Below, piece by piece: positions 50,316 through 58,754 of a DNA stretch of 63,391 nucleotides. The stretch's first letter is position 1. Every line of letters starts with the position of its first letter. Location of the stretch: assembly GCA_944383955.1 (NCBI GenBank), contig CALWRP010000187.1:1-63391 (forward strand). The letters are read 5' to 3'. A program made the translations under genes and the position numbers. The notes beneath the pieces were generated by a model, which had not been told where the DNA came from, searched no databases, and saw only the letters and a program-made list of their open reading frames with translations. The DNA comes from an uncultured Clostridia bacterium. Its GTDB lineage: Bacteria; Bacillota; Clostridia; Oscillospirales; Acutalibacteraceae.

Positions 50316-53300
50316 AGCAGCATCTGAAAAAAGTTCTTGTCGTCGGCTCGGGGCCGATTGTGATCGGCCAGGCCGCCGAATTTGACTATGCCGGCACGCA
50401 GGCGTGCCGCGCCCTGCGCGAGGAAGGACTCAACGTCGTCCTCGTCAACTCGAACCCGGCCACCATCATGACGGACGGCGCGATCGCGGACGAGGTCTAC
50501 GTCGAGCCCTTAACGCTGCCGTCGCTTAGGGAGATCATCCGCCGCGAAAAGCCGGACGGCCTGCTCTCCACGCTCGGCGGGCAGACGGGGCTGACGCTCT
50601 CCATGCAGCTCGCGCGCGAGGGCTTCCTCGAGGCGCAGGGCGTGGAGCTGCTCGGCGCGCGCCTTGAAACGATCGAGAAGGCGGAGGATCGCGAGCTGTT
50701 CAAGGAGACGATGGAGTCCATCGGCGAGCCGGTCATCCCGTCGCTCGTCGTCACCGAGGTTGGGGACGCGCTCGACTTCGCGTCGTCCATCTCCTATCCC
50801 GTCATCGTGCGCCCGGCCTTCACGCTCGGCGGCACGGGCGGCGGCATTGCCGAAAACGAGAAGGAGCTCGCCTCCATCGCGGCGAACGGCCTCAGGCAGT
50901 CCCCCATTCATCAGATTCTGGTGGAAAAATGCGTCTCCGGCTGGAAGGAGATTGAGTTTGAGGTGATGCGCGACGCGGCGGGAAACGTCATCACCGTCTG
51001 CTCGATGGAAAACCTCGATCCCGTCGGCATCCACACGGGCGACTCCATCGTCGCCGCGCCCGCTCTCACGCTCGCGGATAAAGAATATCAGATGCTGCGG
51101 ACGGCGGCGCTCAACATCATCTCCTCGCTCGGCATCGAGGGCGGCTGCAACTGCCAGTTCGCACTCGACCCGGAGAGCTTCCGCTATGCCGTCATCGAGG
51201 TGAACCCGCGCGTGTCGCGCTCCTCGGCGCTCGCCTCGAAGGCGACCGGCTACCCCATCGCCCGCGTCGCGGCGAAGATCGCCGTCGGGCTGACGCTCGA
51301 CGAGATCCAGAACGAGGTCACCGGCAAAACGATGGCGTGCTTTGAGCCGGCCCTCGACTATGTGGTCGTCAAGTTCCCGAAGTGGCCGTTTGACAAGTTC
51401 ATCTACGGGTGCCGCCGTCTCGGGACGCAGATGAAGGCGACCGGCGAGGTGATGGCGATCGGCCGCAGCTTTGAGGCCGCGATGATGAAGGCCGTGCGCG
51501 GCGCGGAGCTTTCGCTCGACACGCTCGCAATGCCGAAGCTCGCCGCTTTGACGGACGAGGAGCTGAGGAAAAAGATCCGCGCGCAGGACGACGAGCGCGT
51601 CTTCGCCGTCTATGAGGCGCTGCGGCGCGGGCAGACCACCGGCGAGCTGCACCGCCTGACAAGGATCGACGGGTGGTTCCTCGCGAAGCTCTGGAACCTT
51701 GCCAAAATGGAGCGCACGCTCGCAGAGGATCCGCTGACTGAAGAGCTGTACCGCGAGGCAAAGCGGATGGGCTTCCCGGACAGCGCCGTGCGCCGTCTCT
51801 CCGGCGGCGAGCTGCCGCCCGCTCTTCCCGCCGCCTGCAAGATGGTCGACACCTGCGGCGCGGAATTCGAGGCGGAAACGCCGTACTTCTATTCGTCGCT
51901 CGCCGAGGAGGATGAGGCGCTGCCGTTCATCCGCCGCCGCGCTTCCGGGAAGCCGGTGGTGCTCGTCTTCGGCTCGGGTCCTATCCGCATCGGGCAGGGC
52001 ATCGAATTCGACTACGCGTCCGTCCACTGCGTCATGGCGCTCAAGCGCGCCGGGTATGAGGTGGCGATCGCGAACAACAACCCTGAAACCGTCTCGACCG
52101 ACTTCAACACCGCGGACCGCCTCTACTTCGACCCGCTCACGGCGGAGGACGCGCTGCGCATCGTGGAGCTCGAGCAGCCCGTCGGCGTCGTCGTGGCGTT
52201 CGGCGGACAGACGGCCATCAAGCTGACAAAGCCGCTTGCCGCCGCGGGCGTGCCGATCCTCGGCACGCAGCCGGACGGAATCGACCTCGCGGAGGACCGG
52301 GGCCGATTCGACGCCCTGCTCGAATCGCTCGGCATCAGCCGTCCGGCGGGACGCGCCGTCCTGACCGAGGAGGAGGCGCTCCGGGCCGCGAACGAGCTCG
52401 GCTACCCCGTCCTCATGCGTCCGAGCTATGTGCTCGGCGGGCAGAACATGATCATCGCCTTCTCCGACGCCGACATCCGCGAGTACATGAACGTGATACT
52501 GACGGCGAATCCGGACACTGACGTTCTCATCGACAAGTATCTGATGGGCACGGAGGTGGAGGTCGACGCCGTCTGCGACGGAGAGGACGTGCTCATCCCC
52601 GGCATCATGGAGCACATCGAGCGCGCGGGCATCCACTCGGGCGACTCCATCGCCGTCTATCCGGCGTGGAACCTGAGCGAGAGCCTCACAGAGCAGCTCG
52701 TCGACTATTCGAAAAAGCTCGCCGTCTCCCTCGGCGTGAAGGGCCTCGTCAACATCCAGTATGTGATTCACGAGGGGAAAATCTACGTCATCGAGGCGAA
52801 TCCCCGCTCGTCGCGCACCATCCCGTATATCAGCAAGGTGACGGGCATCCCGCTGGTGGATCTGGCTGTGCGCGCGATGCTCGGCGAGCGTCTGCGCGAC
52901 ATGGGCTACGGCACCGGCCTCGCCGCTCCCGCCGCCTTCCACGCGGTGAAGGTGCCGGTCTTCTCGTTCGAGAAGCTCGGCGGCGTCGACACGCAGCTCG
53001 GACCGGAGATGAAGTCGACGGGCGAGGTGCTCGGCATCGCTCCGACGATGGAGGAAGCGCTCTGCAAGGGACTTCTCGCGGCGGGCTACCGCATCGAGAC
53101 GGACAAGGGACTGCTCGTCACGGTGCGCGACTCCGACAAGGGCGAGATCGCCCCGATTGCCGCCGCCTTCTCCGCTCTCGGCTGTCCGCTCTACGCGACG
53201 GAGGGCACCGCCGCCGTCCTGCGCAAAGCTGGGCTGACGGTGGAAACGGTGCAGAAGATTCACGAGGCGAAGAAAAACACGATGACGCTCCTCGAGAGCG

Positions 53301-53629
53301 GGACGGTCGGCTGCATCCTCTCGACGTCGGCCAAGGGCCGCATCCCGGCGCGCGACAGCGTCAAGCTGCGCCGGAAGGCCGTCGAGCTCGGGATTCCGTG
53401 CCTGACCTCGCTCGACACCGCCGGAGCCCTTGCGTCGATTCTCGGCCGCCATTTCCGGCAGGAGGAGCTCGAGCCCATCGACATCGCGAAAATTCTTCCC
53501 GCAAAAAATGATGCCAAGCGGCTTATCCTGTGCTATACTGAAAAAGGCGCGGCCTTCCCGGCGGGACGCTCCCGCCGCGCGCCCAGATCTGGAAGGGAAC
53601 CGATCAAACACGCAGGAGGTACGACATGA
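50306..53629 (+). CDS. carB: carbamoyl-phosphate synthase large subunit
   Basis: Makes carbamoyl phosphate from ammonia, bicarbonate and two ATP. At 1107 aa it contains two homologous ATP-grasp halves (VLVVGSGPIVIGQAAEFDYAGTQACRAL near the start and VLVFGSGPIRIGQGIEFDYASVHCVMAL around residue 550) and a C-terminal MGS-like allosteric domain. The last about 25 residues are a basic, probably disordered tail. The start at 50306 has GAGGG six bases upstream and lies inside the carA end; the frame to 50261 is not used. It shares ATGA with dapL. Confidence 0.97.
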   Translation: MPVKQHLKKVLVVGSGPIVIGQAAEFDYAGTQACRALREEGLNVVLVNSNPATIMTDGAIADEVYVEPLTLPSLREIIRREKPDGLLSTLGGQTGLTLSMQLAREGFLEAQGVELLGARLETIEKAEDRELFKETMESIGEPVIPSLVVTEVGDALDFASSISYPVIVRPAFTLGGTGGGIAENEKELASIAANGLRQSPIHQILVEKCVSGWKEIEFEVMRDAAGNVITVCSMENLDPVGIHTGDSIVAAPALTLADKEYQMLRTAALNIISSLGIEGGCNCQFALDPESFRYAVIEVNPRVSRSSALASKATGYPIARVAAKIAVGLTLDEIQNEVTGKTMACFEPALDYVVVKFPKWPFDKFIYGCRRLGTQMKATGEVMAIGRSFEAAMMKAVRGAELSLDTLAMPKLAALTDEELRKKIRAQDDERVFAVYEALRRGQTTGELHRLTRIDGWFLAKLWNLAKMERTLAEDPLTEELYREAKRMGFPDSAVRRLSGGELPPALPAACKMVDTCGAEFEAETPYFYSSLAEEDEALPFIRRRASGKPVVLVFGSGPIRIGQGIEFDYASVHCVMALKRAGYEVAIANNNPETVSTDFNTADRLYFDPLTAEDALRIVELEQPVGVVVAFGGQTAIKLTKPLAAAGVPILGTQPDGIDLAEDRGRFDALLESLGISRPAGRAVLTEEEALRAANELGYPVLMRPSYVLGGQNMIIAFSDADIREYMNVILTANPDTDVLIDKYLMGTEVEVDAVCDGEDVLIPGIMEHIERAGIHSGDSIAVYPAWNLSESLTEQLVDYSKKLAVSLGVKGLVNIQYVIHEGKIYVIEANPRSSRTIPYISKVTGIPLVDLAVRAMLGERLRDMGYGTGLAAPAAFHAVKVPVFSFEKLGGVDTQLGPEMKSTGEVLGIAPTMEEALCKGLLAAGYRIETDKGLLVTVRDSDKGEIAPIAAAFSALGCPLYATEGTAAVLRKAGLTVETVQKIHEAKKNTMTLLESGTVGCILSTSAKGRIPARDSVKLRRKAVELGIPCLTSLDTAGALASILGRHFRQEELEPIDIAKILPAKNDAKRLILCYTEKGAAFPAGRSRRAPRSGREPIKHAGGTT

Positions 53630-54807
53630 AAATCAACCGGCATTATCTCTCGCTTGAGGAGAGCTATCTGTTTTCCGAGATCGCCCACCGCGTCTCCCGC
53701 TATACGCAGGAGCACCCGGAGGCCGACGTCATCCGCATGGGCATCGGCGACGTGACGCTGCCGCTGTGCGAGGCTGCCGTCAAGGCGCTGCACGACGCGG
53801 CCGACGACCAGGCGAAGAAGGAAACCTTCCACGGCTACGGCCCGGAGCAGGGCTATGACTTTGTCCGCGAGGCCGTGAGGGACTACTACGCCTCGTTCGG
53901 CGTCGCGGTCGACGCGGCGGACATTTTTGTCGGCGACGGAGCGAAGAGCGACGTCGGCAACATTCTCGACCTGTTCGACGAGGACAACACCGTCCTCATT
54001 CCCGACCCGGTCTATCCCGTCTACCGCGACACGAACCTGATGGCGGGGCGGCGCATCGTCTATCTCGACGCGAACCGCGAAAACGGCTTCCTCCCGATGC
54101 CGAATCCGGAGCAGAAGGCCGATATCATCTACCTGTGCTCTCCGAACAATCCGACGGGCGCCGTCTACAGCCGCGAGCAGCTGACGGAATGGGTGCGCTA
54201 CGCGAACGCGCAGGACGCCGTGCTGCTCTTTGACGCGGCCTACGAGGCGTTTGTGCAGGACCCTGCCCTGCCGCGCAGCATCTTTGAGATTGAGGGCGCG
54301 CGCGAGTGCGCGATCGAATTCTGCTCCCTCTCGAAGACGGCGGGCTTTACCGGTATGCGCTGCGGGTATACGGTGATCCCCGGCTCTCTCACGCGCGGGG
54401 GAGCCTCCCTGCGCGCCATGTGGCTGCGCCGCCAGACGACGAAATTCAACGGTGCGTCCTACCCGGTGCAGCGCGCCGCGGCGGCCGTGTTCTCGCCCGA
54501 GGGACTCGAGGGCTGCCGGAAAAATCTCGCCGTCTACCGCGAAAATGCCCTGCTCATCTCGAATACGCTCCGCGACCTCGGGATCTGGCACGTCGGCGGC
54601 GTGAACTCCCCGTACATCTGGATGCAGTGCCCGAACGGAATGTCCTCGTGGGACTTCTTTGACCTCCTGCTTGAGAAGGCGCATATCGTCGGCACGCCGG
54701 GCAGCGGCTTCGGCAAAAACGGAGAGGGCTTCTTCCGCCTGACGGCGTTCGGCTCCCCCGAGGCCACCCGGGAGGCCATGGATCGCCTGCGCGCCCTTCT
54801 CGCCTGA
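53626..54807 (+). CDS. dapL: LL-diaminopimelate aminotransferase
   Basis: Converts tetrahydrodipicolinate directly to LL-diaminopimelate with glutamate as donor, bypassing succinyl or acetyl intermediates. The 393-residue PLP enzyme starts KINRHYLSLEESYLFSEIAHRV and has MGIGDVTLPL, SPNNPTGAVY and the PLP-Lys block FCSLSKTAGFTGMRCGYTVIP. It overlaps the carB stop by 4 bp and has AGGAGG, so carAB-dapL forms one transcription unit. DapF at 6.2 kb uses its product. Confidence 0.97.
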   Translation: MKINRHYLSLEESYLFSEIAHRVSRYTQEHPEADVIRMGIGDVTLPLCEAAVKALHDAADDQAKKETFHGYGPEQGYDFVREAVRDYYASFGVAVDAADIFVGDGAKSDVGNILDLFDEDNTVLIPDPVYPVYRDTNLMAGRRIVYLDANRENGFLPMPNPEQKADIIYLCSPNNPTGAVYSREQLTEWVRYANAQDAVLLFDAAYEAFVQDPALPRSIFEIEGARECAIEFCSLSKTAGFTGMRCGYTVIPGSLTRGGASLRAMWLRRQTTKFNGASYPVQRAAAAVFSPEGLEGCRKNLAVYRENALLISNTLRDLGIWHVGGVNSPYIWMQCPNGMSSWDFFDLLLEKAHIVGTPGSGFGKNGEGFFRLTAFGSPEATREAMDRLRALLA

Positions 54808-54930
54808 TGAAGCAGTCTTTTTTGACAGAAAATTAAATATGACTGCATTATGAACGCGGCCCCGTTGCTTCTCAGAGGAGAAAAACGGGGCTGTTTTGCA
54901 TTGTTTTTCTCATTTTTGTAGTTTTGCACA

Positions 54931-54988
54931 TTCACAGGCCGTATTGTGAAGATTTGTTTTTGCAATTTAATTTATGATAAATTGCAAA
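54931..54988. promoter_or_regulatory. two inverted repeats upstream of the amt promoter
   Basis: TTCACA-8-TGTGAA (54931-54950) and TTTGCAATTTA-8-TAAATTGCAAA (54959-54988, 11-bp arms). Both have 8-bp spacers, and the second ends six bases before the -35 box, as expected for activator or repressor sites. Confidence 0.5.
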
Positions 54989-54994
54989 ATTAGA

Positions 54995-55023
54995 TTGACT
55001 TTTTCTCCCTGCGGATCTATAAT
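54995..55023 (+). promoter_or_regulatory. sigma-A promoter of amt
   Basis: TTGACT (54995-55000), 17-bp spacer, TATAAT (55018-55023). Confidence 0.85.
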
Positions 55024-55032
55024 ACAAATCGA

Positions 55033-55075
55033 AGCAAGGGTGCTGCGGTAAGGAAGCCGCGGCACCCTTCTTTTG
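55033..55075 (+). ncRNA. dual-hexaloop/terminator attenuator in the amt leader
   Basis: Hairpin 1 is AGC-[AAGGGT]-GCT (55033-55044), directly after the predicted start. Hairpin 2 is GCGGT-[AAGGAA]-GCCGC (55045-55060). Both hexaloops have A at 1 and G at 4. AAGGGTGCTGCGG (55036-55048) also pairs over 13 bp with CCGCGGCACCCTT (55057-55069), followed by CTTTTG, a terminator that excludes hairpin 1. This is the closest match to the two-hexaloop ANTAR target architecture in the window. Confidence 0.82.
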
Positions 55076-55128
55076 TTATCAGAATGCATGGCCATGCGTT
55101 TGACTTAACCAATTCAGGAGGGATTTCA

Positions 55129-56856
55129 ATGGGACTGAGCTATGTTTCCGCTGACGTCATATGGGTTCTGCTCGGCGCGGCTCTCGTCTTCTTTATGCAG
55201 GCAGGCTTCGCAATGGTCGAGACCGGATTTACCCGGGCAAAAAACGCAGGCAACATCATCATGAAAAACCTGATGGACTTTGCCATCGGCACGCCCATCT
55301 TCTGGTTCTTCGGCTTTGGCCTCATGTTCGCGGGCACCGGCTCGCTGATCGGCGGGCTTGATTTCTTCATCCAGGGCGACTACAGCTTTATGGGGCTTTC
55401 CGTTCCGCTGTGGGCGTACGCGATTTTCCAGACCGTCTTCTGCGCCACCGCGGCGACCATCGTCTCCGGCGCGATGGCGGAGCGCACCAAGTTCATCTCC
55501 TACTGCATTTACAGCGCCGTGATCAGCGCCTTCATCTATCCCATTTCCGGCCACTGGATCTGGGGCGGCGGCTGGCTCGCGCAGCTCGGCTTCCATGATT
55601 TCGCCGGTTCGACCGCCGTGCATATGGTCGGCGGCGTAGCCGCCCTCATCGGCGCGAAGATTCTCGGGCCCCGTATCGGCAAGTACGACAAGAACGGCAA
55701 GCCCCGCGCGATTCCCGGCCACAGCCTGACGCTCGGCGCGCTCGGCGTGTTCATCCTCTGGTTCTGCTGGTTCGGCTTCAACGGCTGCTCGACCATCTCC
55801 ATCTCGAGCGAGGAGAGCATGGTTGCCGCCGGACGCATCTTCTTCACCACCAACCTGGCTGCCGCCACCGCGACGGTCGCCGTCATGATCATCACCTGGA
55901 TCCGCTATAAGAAGCCCGACGTCTCGATGACGCTCAACGGCTCCCTCGCCGGCCTCGTGGCCATTACCTCCGGCTGCGACGTCGTCACCCCCGTCGGCGC
56001 GTTCTTTATCGGCCTGATTGCGGCATTCGTTGTCGTCTTCGGCATTGAGTTTGTCGACAAGGTCCTCAAGATCGACGATCCGGTCGGCGCCATCGGCGTG
56101 CACGGTATGTGCGGCGCAACCGGCACGATCGTAACGGGACTGTTCGCTTACTATCTGACTGACGACGCCGGAAACCCGCTCGGCCTGTTCTACGGCGGCG
56201 GCTTCTCCTTCCTCGGCACTCAGCTGCTCGGCATGATCGCGGTGATCGCCTGGGTTGCCGTCACCATGACCATCGTTTTCACCATCATCAAGAAGACCGT
56301 CGGCCTGCGCGCCAGCCGCGAGGAGGAAATCCGCGGCCTGGACGTTACGGAGCACAACCTCGTGAGCTCCTACGCGGACTTCCTGCCGATGCCTCCCCAG
56401 GTTCTCACCGGCGAGACCGAGAACGCCACCTCCGTCCTGCTGCAGTCTCATGACGCTCCCGCCGCCGCGCCGGCCATTCAGCCCGCCGCGACCGAGGCAA
56501 AGCTGACGAAGCTTTCGATCCTCTGCCGTCAGGAGAGCTTCTCGCAGCTCAAGGAGGCCATGAACGCCATCGGCGTAACCGGCATGACCGTCACCCAGGT
56601 GCTCGGCTACGGCCTCCAGAAGGGCCGCGACACCTACTACCGCGGCGTCAAGCTCGAAGACGCAAAGCTCCTGCCGAAGGTGAAGGTGGAGATTGTCGTG
56701 AGCAAGGTGCCTGTGGACACCGTCATCGAGGCGGCGCGCGAAGCGCTGTACACCGGACGTGTCGGCGACGGCAAGATTTTCGTCTACAACGTGGAAAACA
56801 CGGTTCGGATCCGCACCGGAGAGCAGGGCGTCGACGCTCTGCAGGGCGAGGACTGA
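55129..56856 (+). CDS. ammonium transporter with fused C-terminal PII domain
   Basis: A 575-residue protein. Residues 1-400 are an Amt channel with eleven spans, the twin pore histidines (His165 in STAVHMVGG and His325 in IGVHGMCGAT) and the typical DFAGSTAVHM motif. After an Ala/Pro-rich linker (about 440-457), residues 459-570 are a PII signal-transduction domain: T-loop GYGLQKGRDTYYRGV, LLPKVKVEIVV and B-loop TGRVGDGKIFV. PII normally is a separate trimer that plugs Amt; here sensor and channel are one chain. The ATG at 55129 has AGGAGG seven bases upstream. Confidence 0.95.
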   Translation: MGLSYVSADVIWVLLGAALVFFMQAGFAMVETGFTRAKNAGNIIMKNLMDFAIGTPIFWFFGFGLMFAGTGSLIGGLDFFIQGDYSFMGLSVPLWAYAIFQTVFCATAATIVSGAMAERTKFISYCIYSAVISAFIYPISGHWIWGGGWLAQLGFHDFAGSTAVHMVGGVAALIGAKILGPRIGKYDKNGKPRAIPGHSLTLGALGVFILWFCWFGFNGCSTISISSEESMVAAGRIFFTTNLAAATATVAVMIITWIRYKKPDVSMTLNGSLAGLVAITSGCDVVTPVGAFFIGLIAAFVVVFGIEFVDKVLKIDDPVGAIGVHGMCGATGTIVTGLFAYYLTDDAGNPLGLFYGGGFSFLGTQLLGMIAVIAWVAVTMTIVFTIIKKTVGLRASREEEIRGLDVTEHNLVSSYADFLPMPPQVLTGETENATSVLLQSHDAPAAAPAIQPAATEAKLTKLSILCRQESFSQLKEAMNAIGVTGMTVTQVLGYGLQKGRDTYYRGVKLEDAKLLPKVKVEIVVSKVPVDTVIEAAREALYTGRVGDGKIFVYNVENTVRIRTGEQGVDALQGED

Positions 56857-56867
56857 GCCATATCGCG

Positions 56868-56902
56868 GAAGAAGCCCGGACTGCGGCAGGCCGGGCTTCT
56901 TC
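56868..56902 (+). terminator. terminator of amt
   Basis: GAAGAAGCCCGG pairs with CCGGGCTTCTTC across an 11-base loop. The T tract after it is weak, so some read-through into purF is possible. Confidence 0.75.
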
Positions 56903-56934
56903 CCTTGTCTCATGAGGAAAGGAAGCAGATTGCG

Positions 56935-58332
56935 ATGAGAAAAATCAACGAGGAATGCGGCGTGTTCGGCGTCTACCGCGAGGAGGAGGCTCCTCTTCTG
57001 ACGTACTTCGGCCTGCACGCGCTGCAGCACCGCGGGCAGGAGGGCGCGGGAATCGCCTGCGCGGACGGCCGGGAAATCACCTGCCGCAAGGGCTGCGGCC
57101 TGCTCACGGAGGTCTTCCACACGGAAAACCTCGCCGAGCTGCGCGGCCACAGCTGTATCGGCCACGTCCGCTACGCGACGGCAGGCGGAAACGAGCTCGA
57201 GAACGTGCAGCCGCTCGTCGCGCGCTCCTACCTCGGCAGCGTGGCCGTCGTGCACAACGGGCAGATTGTGAACGCCGCCGCGCTGCGGCGCGAGCTTGAG
57301 GAGAAGGGCAGCATCTTCCGCGGAACAAGCGACTCGGAGATCATCCTCCACCTCATTCAGGGCGGAACCGGCACGCTGCTCGAAAAGATCGAGGCCGCCT
57401 GCCGCCGTCTGGAGGGAGCCTTCAGCTTTCTGATTCTGACGGAAAAGAACCTCTACGCCATCCGCGACAAAAACGGCATCCGCCCGCTCTCCATCGGAAA
57501 AACTGCCGGCGGCAGCTGGTGCGTGAGCAGCGAGACGTGCGCGTTCAGCATCGTGAACGCGCGGTTCGTGCGCGACGTGGAGCCCGGGGAAATCGTCAAG
57601 TTCTCCGCCTCCGGCGCGGAATCGTTCTTCTATGCGAAGGACTGCGCGCACCGCCTGTGCGCGATGGAATACATCTATTTTTCGAGACCCGACAGCACGC
57701 TCGAGGGCCTCAGCGTCCACGCGGCGCGCAAGGAGACGGGCCGCCGGCTCGCGCGGCTCGAGGAAAGCGCGGACTTTGCCGACATCGTCGTCGGCGTGCC
57801 GGACTCCTCCCTCTCCGCGGCAATGGGCTACAGCGAGGAGCTCGGCCTCCCCTACGAGATGGGGCTCATCAAGAACAAGTATACGGGACGCACATTCATC
57901 CAGCCGACGCAGAAGCTGCGCGACACCGGCGTGCGCATGAAGCTCTCGGCGAACCAGCCGGTCGTCGAGGGGAAGCGCGTCGTGCTCGTCGACGACTCGA
58001 TTGTGCGCGGGACGACGTCGCGTCGGATCGTGACGCTGCTGCGCGAGGCGGGGGCGTCGGAGGTACACGTCCGCATTGCCTCTCCCGAGATGAAATTCCC
58101 GTGCTTTTACGGCGTGGACACGTCGACGCGCGCGGAGCTCGCGAGCGCCAACCACTCCGCCGCGGAGCTGTGCGGCCTGCTCGGCGCGGACTCGCTGCGC
58201 TTCCTGCCGGAATCGGAGCTGTGCGCCGCCTGCGGCGGGGACGGCCTCTGCCGCGCGTGCTTTACGGGAGAGTATGTGACGCCGCTCTTTGGCGGCGCGG
58301 AGCGGCCGAGAGACTGGGAGCCGCAGCAGTGA
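56935..58332 (+). CDS. purF: amidophosphoribosyltransferase
   Basis: First committed step of purine synthesis, making phosphoribosylamine from PRPP and glutamine. The 465-residue protein has a short propeptide (MRKINEE) before the catalytic Cys8 in CGVFGVYREE, the class II amidotransferase HALQHRGQEGAG, and the PRTase loop VVLVDDSIVRGTTSRRIV. Four cysteine positions including CAACGGDGLCRAC fit the iron-sulphur form known from Bacillus. The ATG at 56935 is nine bases after GGAAG. It may depend on read-through from amt or a weak promoter. Confidence 0.96.
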   Translation: MRKINEECGVFGVYREEEAPLLTYFGLHALQHRGQEGAGIACADGREITCRKGCGLLTEVFHTENLAELRGHSCIGHVRYATAGGNELENVQPLVARSYLGSVAVVHNGQIVNAAALRRELEEKGSIFRGTSDSEIILHLIQGGTGTLLEKIEAACRRLEGAFSFLILTEKNLYAIRDKNGIRPLSIGKTAGGSWCVSSETCAFSIVNARFVRDVEPGEIVKFSASGAESFFYAKDCAHRLCAMEYIYFSRPDSTLEGLSVHAARKETGRRLARLEESADFADIVVGVPDSSLSAAMGYSEELGLPYEMGLIKNKYTGRTFIQPTQKLRDTGVRMKLSANQPVVEGKRVVLVDDSIVRGTTSRRIVTLLREAGASEVHVRIASPEMKFPCFYGVDTSTRAELASANHSAAELCGLLGADSLRFLPESELCAACGGDGLCRACFTGEYVTPLFGGAERPRDWEPQQ

Positions 58333-58359
58333 GGCTCCCCCCGCTCTGACCATGAAAAC

Positions 58360-58402
58360 ACAGGCTGCCGTCCCTCTCTCGGGGCGGCAGCCTGTATTTT
58401 TA
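58360..58402 (+). terminator. terminator of purF
   Basis: ACAGGCTGCCG pairs with CGGCAGCCTGT across a 14-base loop, followed by ATTTTTATTTG. Confidence 0.9.
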
Positions 58403-58642
58403 TTTGTTTTCCTTTTTTGTGCGAAAAACAGCCGTTCTGTCAAAAACGGAGGGAGCGGTGTTGATGCCGCCGAAGCGCTTTTCTAGTCCCTCGTCGAAGA
58501 CGCTTTTCGCGGCGTTGAGCGGCTCGTATCGCGGCAGCTCCAGCTCGATTTCCACCTCGTCGGGCTCCTCCGGCGTGAGGCGGCGGCGCCTCTCCTGCTG
58601 CTGCTTCTTGTCGCGAATCATGGTGTCAATGGACCGTTTCAA
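58400..58642 (-). CDS. small charged protein of unknown function
   Basis: An 80-residue, highly charged protein: a basic, Gln/Arg-rich N-terminal third (MIRDKKQQQERRRR), an acidic Glu/Pro segment (TPEEPDEVEIELELP) and a Lys-rich end. No membrane segment or known domain is seen. It starts at a TTG (58642) with GGGGGG seven bases upstream and has a good sigma-A promoter, which supports a real gene. It converges on purF and its stop abuts the purF terminator. Confidence 0.65.
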   Translation of the reverse strand: MKRSIDTMIRDKKQQQERRRRLTPEEPDEVEIELELPRYEPLNAAKSVFDEGLEKRFGGINTAPSVFDRTAVFRTKKENK

Positions 58643-58668
58643 GGCGCATCCCCCCTTTTGTTATTTCC

Positions 58669-58697
58669 ATTATACCGAAGCGCGCGGAAAAATGCAA
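58669..58697 (-). promoter_or_regulatory. sigma-A promoter of the small charged-protein gene
   Basis: TTGCAT (58697-58692), 17-bp spacer, TATAAT (58674-58669) on the minus strand, back to back with the antiporter promoter. Confidence 0.75.
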
Positions 58698-58705
58698 CTT
58701 CCCTC

Positions 58706-58734
58706 TTGACAGATGGAGCGCGGGAGGGTATGCT
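58706..58734 (+). promoter_or_regulatory. sigma-A promoter of the antiporter gene
   Basis: TTGACA (58706-58711), 17-bp spacer, TATGCT (58729-58734). Confidence 0.8.
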
Positions 58735-58754
58735 AAAAAAAGAATAACGGGAAT

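Larger units (their letters stand above)
54808..55128. other. dapL-amt intergenic region (321 bp)
   Basis: Holds a possible dapL terminator hairpin (AACGCGGCCCCGTT region), two inverted repeats (54931-54988), the amt promoter (54995-55023) and the amt attenuator (55033-55075). The promoter area is strikingly AT-rich. No gene is seen. Confidence 0.7.

Noticed and set aside
50510-53611. 1033-codon minus-strand open frame opposite carB
   Set aside because: Shadow of carB caused by GC-rich codon bias; no ribosome site or protein motif.
55126-58443. 1105-codon minus-strand open frame across amt and purF
   Set aside because: Shadow frame with low-complexity Ala/Arg/Glu/Asp composition; both plus-strand genes beneath it are certain.
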